Assembly: GCA_905178155.1 (NCBI GenBank)
Contig: CAJINV010000003.1
Location: forward strand, 10,501,604-10,565,603
Source: Amoebophrya sp. A120
Taxonomy: Eukaryota; Sar; Dinophyceae; Syndiniales; Amoebophryaceae
Direction: 5' to 3'
Length of the DNA stretch: 64,000 nucleotides
A program made the position numbers and the translations under genes. The notes beneath the pieces were generated by a model that saw nothing but the letters and a program-made list of their open reading frames with translations, was not told the DNA's origin and did not search any database. Positions within the stretch are counted from its first letter, which is position 1; the number at the start of each line of letters is the position of its first letter. This document shows positions 22,601 through 32,362 of the stretch, in pieces.

Positions 22601-23893
22601 GTTTTCTGTCGGCCGGATGTGTTTTGGAACATAAAAAGTTTTTATTTATCAATCGGGCGGGGCCTTGCTCACAACTAAGCCAGAGCGGAGTCTATCGATT
22701 GCCGATTGATGGAACGACGCAAGGGAGCCGGCAAAAGTAGCGCCCTTCTGAGGCGCCCAGCGCACCCATTTTCGTCGATTTGGGGCGCCCAAAAAGGGGC
22801 GCCGGAAAAATGTAGAAAAAAGGAAAACCGCAAAGCCTCATGGTATAGGCGTCATCTTTGCCTAGTTTTGGCCCTCGTGAAAGCCGCGAACAAAACCAGG
22901 CATAGCAGAGGGGGACGAGGGGCAAAAAGCTGCGCTTTTTAAAACAAAAAAAAACAAAGGCCGGCAAAAGCTGAAAGCCAGTCCCCATGCTATGGGCCCG
23001 ATTTAGGGGGCTCATAGGGCCGCCCCTGGAGGAGGCCCAGGGGGGGCATAGCGTGCGGGGAAGCTCTTTCTCTTTGAAAGCAGGAGGGGCGCGACTGTCG
23101 GTCGTGTTTTTAGTGGTGCGGCGTGCCATGCGGAGTAATGTTATGCGCGACGCTATGATGGACACAAAAAGTAAAAGAGCCATCTTTTTTTTACACTCAA
23201 GGAAGGGCGCCGGTCCGAGAGGACGGTCGCGCCCAGTCAAAAAAACCCAGCGTGACCTCACTACCCCCGCCTCGGCGGCCATAATTGGTGGTCCTGTGTA
23301 GGTAGTTCAGCAGCCTGGCAGATCTTGCGCATGTTGATGCTGGATGGATCATCACAAATTCCGAAACACGACTAGAGAGCGCTCCTTCTCTACTTGGGGC
23401 TCCGCATGAGAAGTATTTTCAGCGCGCAGACTTGCATTACAGCGAGCTATGGGGAGGGGACGTTTTTACATCGGATACAGGTCAAGGAGCTGCGCTACCT
23501 CTACGACTACATCGGGATCAAGCCGGACAAGAGTTTGGTGGAAAAGCCCGACATCGTTGCCCACATTCTTCGCTCAGGCTGTGTCACAGTCATCACACCG
23601 CCGCGTGTAGGTACGGATTTTGCGATTTTTGCTGCGACGCGGTCAACGTCAGTCTCGATGGTTGTAACGGGTGATCTCCACTGACTTGTCATTTCATCAA
23701 AATAAAAATATGTAATAATTGCTCTCTTTCTTCAATGCTTCGCCGAATGACCTTGACAGATCAACTACCCGTGAAAGAGTTGAAAGTGATGATGCGCACG
23801 CTCGGCATTCCCGCCTCTGGGTGCATCACAAAGGAGGATCTCGTTACTGCAATCCGGAGGCACCCCTGGGTCGTTTTTGACGCAAATGACTAG
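19683..23893 (+). CDS. RING-H2 finger protein with two SAP-like repeats, probable E3 ubiquitin ligase
   Basis: The ATG at 19683 begins a Gly/Asn/Pro-rich, DnaJ-like linker region (MWSFGAASTFFGNTGNGGG). Later exons are 20305-20420, 20737-20955 (HHFQQHHQQ-rich), 21105-21575, 21891-22030, 23481-23610 and 23760-23893 (TAG stop). The RING is split between exons: CPICLCDF, RLPCLH, then MFHPECAEQYL and CPVCKLDL, giving C-x2-C, C-x-H-x2-H-x2-C and C-x2-C ligands, the RING-H2 pattern that recruits E2 enzymes. The C-terminus has two similar modules, VKELRYLYDYIGIKP and VKELKVMMRTLGIPA, each followed by a second helix, as in SAP-like domains of some RING proteins. Two family-1 introner copies and several introns without GT interrupt it. 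Exons between 19940 and 20300 are not fully resolved, with an apparent frame change near 19950. Confidence 0.65.
20421..20736 (+). mobile_element. Introner-like element, family 1, copy 2 (about 316 bp)
   Basis: It runs from GAAACGTTTCCACCCC to GCGGACGTTTTTACACAGGATAG. It shares the AGTCAAGAT-GCAAATCTGCTA block, TTTGGCTGTT, ACAAATTCCGAAGCACGAC and a hairpin TTCTCATG-GGGCTCCG-CATGAGAA with copy 3, and most with copy 1. Flanking frames (PPPQTLSCT and THHFQQHHQQ) join in phase 0 when it is removed. The left border has no GT. Confidence 0.7.
21576..21890 (+). other. Non-canonical intron splitting the RING zinc site
   Basis: Only removal at this point restores PCLH-MFHPEC, the expected H-x2-H spacing. 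The sequence then begins TATAATAGGGA and ends CCATAGGGAC, with ATAGGGA repeated near both borders. One-base shifts give CT-GA or AC-GG ends, never GT-AG. Length is 315 bases. Confidence 0.55.
22031..23480 (+). mobile_element. Introner-like element, family 1, copy 3, with a nested insertion (about 1450 bp)
   Basis: The left end GAGGAAAAACGTCCCTAAATC and right end GGGGACGTTTTTACATCGGATACAG (in part) match copies 1 and 2, as do GGCTGTTGCGCATGACAGG (left) and CAAATTCCGAAACACGACTA with GGGGCTCCGCATGAGAAG (right). Compared with copy 1, about 1.15 kb is extra between about 22130 and 23293. That insert has GC-rich words such as GGCGCCC and an uninterrupted minus-strand ORF (22692-23282) without recognised domains. 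Confidence 0.6.
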
Positions 23894-24049
23894 TAAGGGC
23901 CATCATGGCATAGTAGCGAGCTCCTGCGTGCAACTTGACATGTGACTACCTGTACAAGTTCAGACACAAGTCCTTCTCGCTGGTATCGTCCACATCGCGC
24001 TCAGAGAAACTACACCCTGCCTGATAACATCACTCCATTGGCCACGACG

Positions 24050-24115
24050 ATATCGTCCAGCACATAACGCTAGACTCCATTGTCGGTGTTCATCCAGCAC
24101 ATAACGCTAGACTGG
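24050..24115. repeat. Short direct duplication
   Basis: TCCAGCACATAACGCTAGAC occurs twice about 36 bases apart (24056 and 24093). A second duplication nearby, GTCGTCCGTTGTGAGTGTCG, occurs twice with a 31-base period at 24257-24308. No gene is supported from 23894 to 25130. Confidence 0.7.
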
Positions 24116-25130
24116 CGCGCGGCGTTGGTGGTTTTGCATTCATTTTTCGCGGAGATAAAATATTTGAAAAGCACGGCCTAGGCACGAACTCGCTTCACAG
24201 TCGTACGCTTTTTTTTTGCCATCACTTCAGCCGAATGGTCGCCGCTAGTGGTCTTGTCGTCCGTTGTGAGTGTCGGGCTACTATGTGTCGTCCGTTGTGA
24301 GTGTCGGCAGTATGAATCCCAGGCGGTTTTATTATTTTCTTCCGGACCACGGACGACATCCACATCACCTCCGCATTTACACTTCCTTTCCGCACTTCAT
24401 TACCCCGGCCTAGGTACCGTGGCGTCAGCTTCCGCCCTGCATGGTTTATGCGAACTACATCGTGTGTCGGACTAGCCGACTTGCGACCACCTGCCAGGTT
24501 TTCGCACCATCAGAAGTGCGTAACCCGGTCGACCTGCGAAAAAAAAATTACAGAAGCCGACACGATTATTTTTCCGCTCGTGATGATGATCTGCCACAAC
24601 TTCCGCGTGTCGTTTCTGCGAGCAAATATGTGGCGGATTTGTTTCACGACTTCGCTTCCACGCAATGAAATTGCTACAATGAAACTAACAAGTTTGCTTG
24701 GATACGACCGAAGCTGATACATTTAAGTACATGCATCGATTTTTCTTGTTCCGACGAGACGGAGACCGACGAGTAACGAAGCTACCTCTTCTGATAACAA
24801 TGAAAAGCGATGGAGAAAAAGTAAATAAATATAGCAATAGATCACCTTCGCGAAAAAGCAAGAGATTTGCGAAAGAACCAAATCGAAATCTAAACTGAGC
24901 ATGTCCAAATTAATTTTTTCAGAATTTTGTTGATACTTACCAGCGCAGCGTGAAAGAAGGGGTGTGCAAGACTTTCAGTTCCTCTCGTCTGATGTATTTT
25001 TGAGGTAAGCACCGCGCACAGGAGCAAACCAAAACGCAGCGGAGCCGAGGATGAAGTCGAAGTAAATAACGACTATGTTGGGGTTGAGGGAATGATTCTG
25101 TTCGCGCACGAACAAACCACAGGAAGCATA

Positions 25131-25524
25131 TTATTCCCCACCCTGCTGATGTTGTATTAATTTATTCTCGTTGCGTTTCCATGATCTTGATCGCTTCTTC
25201 AATAGCTTTTCGTCGGTGACTGAGAAGTCCTTCGCGTTCGGTTTCGGTCTTCGTCTTCTGCTTTCCCGCGCCGCAAAATTTTTGTTCGTAGTCCTGATGT
25301 CGTCGGTGTGACTGTGACCTCGTATGAGCACTTGCTTTGATTGTCGGTGCATCGTGCCTTGAGCTTGACGATGAATGGTGCTAAAGAGTATCCTTCGCAA
25401 CGTACTACGTAACTCACAGCGTCTCGCTCGGTAGACCGCCGACCTCGTTTCTGTGGCCTTTCATCTCGTCCTCCTCGCGTCGCTTACGCTTTCGACTCGT
25501 ACAAATTCGTGATTTATTATTCAT
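25131..25524 (-). CDS. Tentative small minus-strand gene, basic protein
   Basis: On the minus strand, an ATG at 25524 starts MNNKSRICTSRKRKRREEDE and a GTGAGT donor follows at 25417. A 37-base intron ending CTTTAG (25381) would join, in phase, a Lys/Arg-rich second exon (25380-25131) ending DFSVTDEKLLKKRSRSWKR and a TAA. The basic cluster RKRKRR could be a nuclear signal. All three minus-strand frames are unusually open here, including one ending RRKAIEEAIKIMETQRE, so the true splice pattern is uncertain. No family recognised. Confidence 0.3.
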
Positions 25525-25526
25525 CT

Positions 25527-26029
25527 TTGTCTTAGTCTTCAATACAGCGTGACGAAAGCACTGACTTCAAGACAGATGCAATATATATGTGCATTAATTG
25601 CAAAAGTAAAACTAAAAGCAATGATGGAAGCCATCTACTACGTACATCACAGTTCCAAGAAGTTCATAATTCCCCGGGTGGATCTAGCTTCGAAACTCGA
25701 CAAAACTAAAACTACTACCACTTGAAGCATATTTGCGTTGTTTCCTTCGTCAGCTATTCCTTTTTTTGAACTAAAAAATAAACGTCCGCGTACTACTTTT
25801 TTGCGAGCCTACGACTTCACCTCCCAAGAAAGTTTTACCACGACTGCAAATACCGCAGCTGCAAGAAGCAAACAAAGTGAAACTGAGGCGACTTTCACTT
25901 TTGCGTGCAATCCAAATACGTGCCAAGGAGGCGTGAAGACTCTCTTACAAGGATTCCAGTAAAAGCCCGTCGCCACAAATAGTAATAGCGTTTTATTATA
26001 TATTTGATCATTCATTCACGTTCACCGAG
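25527..26029. other. Interval without a supported gene
   Basis: Short ORFs on both strands only. It contains T- and A-rich stretches but no clear signal. Confidence 0.3.
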
Positions 26030-26653
26030 TTGCAGCTCCGCCTCCGTCTTCTTGCCGTGTTTTCGACCAGCTCGAGCTCCAGCGGCGCACTTTCGAGCAC
26101 TGGGACGTCCCATAACAGTCGACGAGGAGGACGATTGATTCCATTTGTTATAGTAGATCTCGACTTCTCTCCGACACTCGAGTCGTCTTCCAGCAGGCAC
26201 AGCATGTCAAGCGGACCGACTGGTACCACACGGCGCTCCCGAGCGCAACGCCGGAAGCAGCTGCAACGCGAGGAGCTGCAGCAGGCCCAAACTTCTACCG
26301 CTACTGAAGAAGTGCGCGGCAGTGCTACGACCACGTCTACGTCTTCCGGAGCGCCCGGCACCTCCGGGGGCTCGAGCTCTTCCTCTGAAGAAACGGGCAA
26401 CATGAAGATCAACAACACGACCACGACAATTCGCGGGGATCCCCCTGCGCCTGGGCCCAAGCACGAATGGAACGAAACGAAGACTCCGTTGACCGGTCCT
26501 TCTTGCTCGACACCGTTGCAGCTTCAGGGCGGCGCGATGACAAGTGCAGGAAAGAACGATCGTGGGTGGTCTTCTTCCTCAGAGCAGGACGGCTCGTCCT
26601 CGACGACCGCTTTGTTGCCGAAAAATGCGTGTGCTTATCCTGTCGTGCAAAGG
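26030..26653 (+). CDS. Hypothetical Ser/Thr-rich exon, possible upstream part of the 27.4-30.0 kb gene
   Basis: It is open for over 200 codons with many serine, threonine and glycine runs (TSTSSGAPGTSGGSSSSSEE) and a basic/Gln helix RRKQLQREELQQAQ. A donor-like AAAG|GTGTCG is at about 26652. The reading is preferred over minus-strand ORFs because a similar style of disordered coding is seen in neighbouring genes. A second open block, 26833-27144 (acidic, AETTSDKMASKTF), may be the following exon. Neither is recognised, and the link to the downstream exon is not proven. Confidence 0.35.
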
Positions 26654-27438
26654 TGTCGTATAATTTGTACGTAATTGCTCTTGTTGATAAGTTTGTACTA
26701 CTGCCTGACAAGAAGAAAGCTAAGCAAGACAAACCCAGGTGCTGTCGCTTCTTACTCTTGACGAATGCATCTTCAGCAGTACAACATACCGAATGCTAGT
26801 TGCTTATGCTGGAAAAATTTGCATAAAATACTATGCAACTAGATGAACTTTGTTCTACGTACTACTACCTCGATAGTGCTTTTGCAATGCATAGCGGTGA
26901 TGATGGTGCTCTTTTCGCCGAAGCCCATGCCGACACGGGAAACACAAACGCCGAGGCGTGCGAGGTTCTTGCTGGTGCGGAAACGACCAGTGACAAGATG
27001 GCCTCGAAAACCTTTTCCAGCGGCGCAGATGAAGTGACTGGTATCGACGAGGAAAGCACGACACCCATACATAGCACGAGAAAAAATCGAAGTCCAATTT
27101 GTGTTGCTGTTGCTACATTTGCGCCAAGCAAAATTGGATGCTAATATAGGCTGCCGCAACAGCTTGGATGCTATTTTTTTGTCATGCACAATAAAAGAGA
27201 ATACCAATACACATGCAGTTTCAGTTGCGCTTAGAAGTCACGGGATGGATAGTATGACGGGAAGGAAAGGACTCCTTTCAAAGGAGTTGGGCATCAAAAT
27301 AGTTTCTCTTGCTCAGCATTCCGGATATCGATGCATAACACTACACAGGAATTCGAGATGTTAGAAATGCATGAGCAGCACTTTCGCTGTATTTTTTTTC
27401 CTCCTTTTGTGATATGAGACGGGTGTATTTTTTTGTAG

Positions 27439-30044
27439 GATAAAAAAAACGGGGGGCCAAATTATACGCAAACGCGTTATTGACAAGAACGCCGACTTGG
27501 GGCCATTGCTGAGCGGGCGCTACGCTTTCTTTATGCTGATTTTGTTGTGTCTCATCGCGCTTTTGGCTACTTCATTCGCCATTTGGGAAATGTGCACCTT
27601 CCGCTTCAATGGTACTGGTATATATTATTATGGCCACCCTGCTGCTGCTCACCTGTTCTCAAGGCTTGAGATAGAAGAGGCTCTTGCACGTCTACTAATA
27701 TTTGTTTGTTTTATTGTATGCCAGGATCAGGAGCAGCGTACTCTTCTTCACGTATAGGAATTATTTTTTTGACTATACTCAATTGGCGCCGTTCATCCTG
27801 TTCGTTCATATAGAAAATTTCAAATTTTCGCTGCTTTCGACACACAAAAGTCAAAAGAAAACAGAAACACCCGGACGCAGAAGAGCATCTTTGGCTATAC
27901 TGCATCTCTAAATCCAGAGTTTTACTGACGTTTCTGCAATCGAATAAGATAGAAGATCAAGATGCAGAGATGAGAGTGCCGGCACAATGTATGAAGACTC
28001 ATAGACAAGACCCGCCGCGACTACTCCTGTAGTAACCCGCGGCACAGCCCGAAAACTACATGAGGCTATGACTTTTGTGAACGTCCACCACATTTATGTC
28101 ACGAATAATATATGTATGCCCGGGCAGCAGCAGGCTAGCGAGCCTGTGAGTCTAGGCTGAGGATGGTCGGGCGGTATTTTATGCCCTGTCCGCCCTCAGC
28201 CCTTTAGTGTGCGGTAGCCAGGACTTGAGAAGATTAGTCAGGACAACCCACCGACTTTCGGGGTGGTATTTGTTTCGCCTGCCCTCCCTCCCAGTTGTTT
28301 CAAGGTGGTTGCGTTACCACGGATGGGCCGCTAAGACCTCGCGCCGCCCTTTTCTTACGGGGTGTGACAGAGGTCCATGTCTTCCATCGCGGGTCAGGTG
28401 CTCCATCTCCCTGGGCGCCTCGGCGACGCGGTGGGGGACTGCTCCCACCGAGCGGTCATCCATTGGGTGGCCCGTCTGCGGTAACTGCATAAAATTACTC
28501 ATCCCATTAACATTATCTCCATCCCATCTTCGCAGGTGACGGAGTGAGCATCCCTTTTCCGAGGCAGAAAAGCGTCGAGACACTTCTAGCTCGCCGTGCT
28601 GCCAACATTCTTCGTGAAAAGGCTGCGCAGCCTCAACCGCAGTATGACTCGCTCGGTGGTGGCGATCTTACCTGTTGCAAGAAATCTGACAGGAACAACT
28701 TGTCAAGAGCATTACGCTACTTAACAAGCCACATTTAAATTAAGACACGAAGATGCAAAGGACCTACGGAAATATGCGTCTAACAGGAGGACTTCTAATC
28801 TAATGATTAGCTGCTTGTGCTGTTTTGTGAGTCATCAATGACATTGACAATGACACGCAGCAGCTGCATCCACAAGAGTGCTGCAGATAGCCAGCAAAAA
28901 TGACGTGCGACGTAGACCAGCGAAAGTAGGAGCGTCAATGCATTCATCATTTTTAATAAACATAGGACAACATCAAACCTCACCAGACAACAGTTGAGAT
29001 TGTAAACACACCTTAGCCAGCCATACGCAGCCCACTGCCGCTGGTGGTTCCGCCCTGGACGTGGCATCGATCGAAAGCGGTGACTCTGCCGTCGTCCACG
29101 ACGAGGACCGTGGCACGACCGGGGACGGGGGGCTGGCTTTTCTGCAGCGTGGCAGAGGCACGACCGCTGAGGACGCGCAGCACGCAACCGCATCATCTCC
29201 AACGGCCTTGGCCTCCTCGACGGGGGAGCACAAGCTCCCTTTGCTCGCCAGGGTGCGCACGCGGCTGGTAAACCTGCTCCCGGAACAGCGCACAAGCGGG
29301 GAGCCGCCGCGCTCCTTCCTGCAGCTGCGGGCTGGAAACGAGATCTTTGAGGACTCGTCCTCTGGGGGGCGCGGTGTGGTCTATGCCTCATCTTCTTCAC
29401 CTGCTTCCTCCGAACAAGTAGCGGCGACTTTGCCGCAGATCAAACCCGTCGCCTTCTTGAGCAGGAGCAACCGGAGAACCACTGCCCTGCCACTAGCCGG
29501 CAGCAGCGACGAAAATTCGGACGCTGCAGGCGCTTACTCTCCTGGAGGTCGTGGGGCTGTCGCCGTTTCCGTTTCGTTTCTACGGAAGGGCCGGGGCGGG
29601 CACGACGTTGCTTCCACGAGCGGGCGCTCCGGAGAGGCCTTCCTGGCGCGCGGCCGTGGCAAGAGGACCAAAGCAGTCACGCCGGAAAAGCCACGGGATC
29701 TCAGCTCCACGACGTCGAAGGTGCAGCATCAACAGCCGCACACCTCTTTCTTGGGCCGAAAGGAGCACAAGCAGGCTCAATGGTCCTCCCATATTGAAAT
29801 TGCGACCGACGGCGACGTGACATTCACGAAAACCGAGCGACCTCTCAGATTTTTAGAGCGCGGCCGCGCGGCAGCCACTCGGGTGGATCAGCAGCACGAG
29901 CAGCTGCAGCAGGGTTCCTTTTTACAAAACAAGAATGTCGCAGAGGAGACGCCGCGGCGCAGCCTCCTCTCGCGCGGCCGGACGGGAAGAGCGACAGCAT
30001 CCAGGAGCATCGAGCCGAAAGGAGGCGTCCTCGCGGAGGAGTGA
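27439..30044 (+). CDS. Single-pass membrane protein with repeated FLxRGRG motifs
   Basis: Three exons join in phase: 27439-27611, 28536-28655 and 29017-30044 (TGA). Introns are GT-AG (GTACTG donor, TTCGCAG acceptor; GTGGTG donor, CCTTAG acceptor). The first exon is basic (IIRKRVIDKNADLG) followed by one hydrophobic helix FFMLILLCLIALLATSFAIW, then EMC. The large third exon is charged and low in order, and repeats a motif every 25-45 residues: FLQRGRG, FLRKGRG, FLARGRG, FLERGRA, LLSRGRT, with weaker FLGRKEH and LLARVRT. Basic-before-helix topology suggests the N-terminus is cytosolic and the repeat tail faces the lumen or outside. The motif could be a processing site or a short binding motif. 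The start exon is not identified (candidates 26.0-27.1 kb). No family recognised. Confidence 0.6.
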
Positions 30045-32362
30045 CCTTGCTTCAAACAAGATGGAAAAATTGGAAGCGCACCTGCAGAGCGGAGATATGG
30101 ATATGGTACGAGCTGCTGCTGCAGCCGGAGAAGACGACGACGAGCCACACGTGCAACACCCACGCAAGAACATTCGTGCGGCGACGTCGATGCAGAAGCT
30201 TTTTCCACCAGCACAACAACGGCGATCAAAACCTCGAAAATGAACTGGAGCATCACGATCAACATGAACAACATTGTATCTATATCAATTTCAATCAGTT
30301 TTATGTTAGTTTTACCCGGTGTTATTCTTATTTTTCCTTCCCCACATAAACGAAAACGAAGCCTGAAGACCATTGACATACCTAATGAAGCACTAGTACA
30401 CGAGGTTTGAGACTAGTTCTTTGCAACGAAGATTTTTGCAGTTTTTATTGTTTACGCCCCCAAGTTCCACTTACTTCATATTTCTACAGCTAGATTTTCT
30501 TTTTCAGTTTTAAGAACCAACCCAGTTTTTCTCCCTACCTAGCGAGCGGGGCGATCGTGCCCAATTCTTTATTTCTCGTTCTACCTAAAGATCGGTATCT
30601 CATTTGCCGTGTTGATTGTTTTCTATTCTTTGGCACTTTACTTTTTGCTTTTTCTACTTTATATATTTTTTGTTATTTTTGTGTACATACTGTCTTTGCT
30701 TTTGCGTCTTACACCTACTTACATTTTCGATTTATTTTGAGTTTTTCACATAGCGACCGCATTTCTCCTTCCACCTTACTAACGAGCGGGTAGCAGACAA
30801 GCAAATGAGCCGAGCTCTTTGTCTGCTCCAGAATATTCTATAGCCCAGAGAGAGGCCTTTTCTCGAGCGACCGCAATGCCTTATCACGCACTTCTGCTCT
30901 AAATACGACATTAGTTGCTGGTCTGAAGCCGTCCTGCGACCGAAACGGAGTGGATGAATCACAACCACCAGGAATGTGTTGTTGCAAGTCGCGTTGGTTA
31001 TGTTTCCGTCTCGTAAGAGCGGGCTGCTGACAAAGCTTGAATAAAAGAAGAAGGCGATCCTGGAAATGACTCTGAGCGTTCGTCGTGAGCGAATAAAAGT
31101 GCTGTCGAGCAGAAAGACTGGGAGGTCAAACAGAGACACCGGCGATAACACGCACTTCTGAGTCTTGCCTCTTGCCAGATCCAACGTGTTTGGCCGTGGT
31201 CTGTAATGTGTTGATTGATTGCCACCCAACCTCAACCATCGAAACAGAGAACAGCACGGACGCTCTCCTACTTACTTTCACCTGTCATTAACATTATCAT
31301 TGGAGGTCATTATCTTCATGAAGACACTATACTATACATCACTATCCGCCCGGACTCCTTGATGAAGTTCCTCACATTGCATCTGGGGTGACTGCAGCTA
31401 GACGGCTGTGTCAGGTGCTAGTCCTTTCTTGCATTCTCAATCTCATTGCTGGGGAAAAAATAAGAACGACTGGCCATGGGTGTCTACTCGCTGGGACGTC
31501 GAGGAGAGCGAGGAGCGGGAGCGGTGTTAGTCAATTAGTGATTGCAAGTGCAATGCAGAGAAGGTAGAAGTATCCTCGTTAGATACCTGCGCCTTGCCGT
31601 GCTGCTTTCGGAGGTGTTGTATATATGAGATACAAGTAGGTATTAGAGAGTCTGAAGCTGCTCATGGTCATGCTCATGGTGCAACTACTTACTCTTTCAA
31701 AATAGCACAATAGGGGTGCATGTGACAAAGGTCCGGCTTGAAGATAACGAGCTTCCTTCGGCCAACAAGTTGTCAGTCACTTCAACAGGAGGGGCTCCTG
31801 TTGCGGTAATCTACATGAATGAATCATTCCATTGCGCCACTGCTGCTGCAGCAGAAGTCGGGTAGACAAATCATGACACCGCACTTGCTGCCTATGGATT
31901 ATGAGTCAGCGGGGAAATCCTCAAAATGTAAACGGGATGTAATGCATGCGCGAGCAGACTGCGACTGGTCAGGTCAGGGTGCGAACTAGTAGCGAAGATG
32001 AAGAAATGCGGACGCGGAGGAATACAAGAAAATCTGAAACTACTTGGCATTTATTTTGACATCTAAAAGTGAACACCGCAACTACACGGCATTTTTGACA
32101 GAAGGATAAGAAAGGTGTAAACTCGAAAAATTTAAAATGAAAGACCACGCATAGAATAGGCGGCCATGTTGAAAGGGGGAGTCGGCGATGGTGTCAGATA
32201 CTGATACCCCGCATGTTGCAACGCGTACTGCGTCGCGCGGAAGTTGCAACATAGGTTGCCGTTTAGATCGGTTTAGCAGCGCAACCGATTTGTATTCATT
32301 TCGATGATTTTCCTACTTTTGGCAGCACTTTCATACTGCCTTTCGACTGTCTGTACCCACAG
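30045..32362. other. Interval without a supported gene
   Basis: 30.3-30.8 kb is strongly T-rich on the plus strand. Minus-strand ORFs at 30.7-31.2 kb lack domains and borders. Nothing else is supported. Confidence 0.3.

Noticed and set aside
22692-23282. Minus-strand ORF of 196 codons
   Set aside because: It lies within the insertion nested in the introner copy; no recognised domain or borders. Kept only as part of the insert.
27088-27180. Possible third copy of introner family 2 (TCCAATTTGTG...AAAATTGGAT)
   Set aside because: Only about ten bases pair, and the diagnostic CCCATCC/GGATGGG ends are missing.
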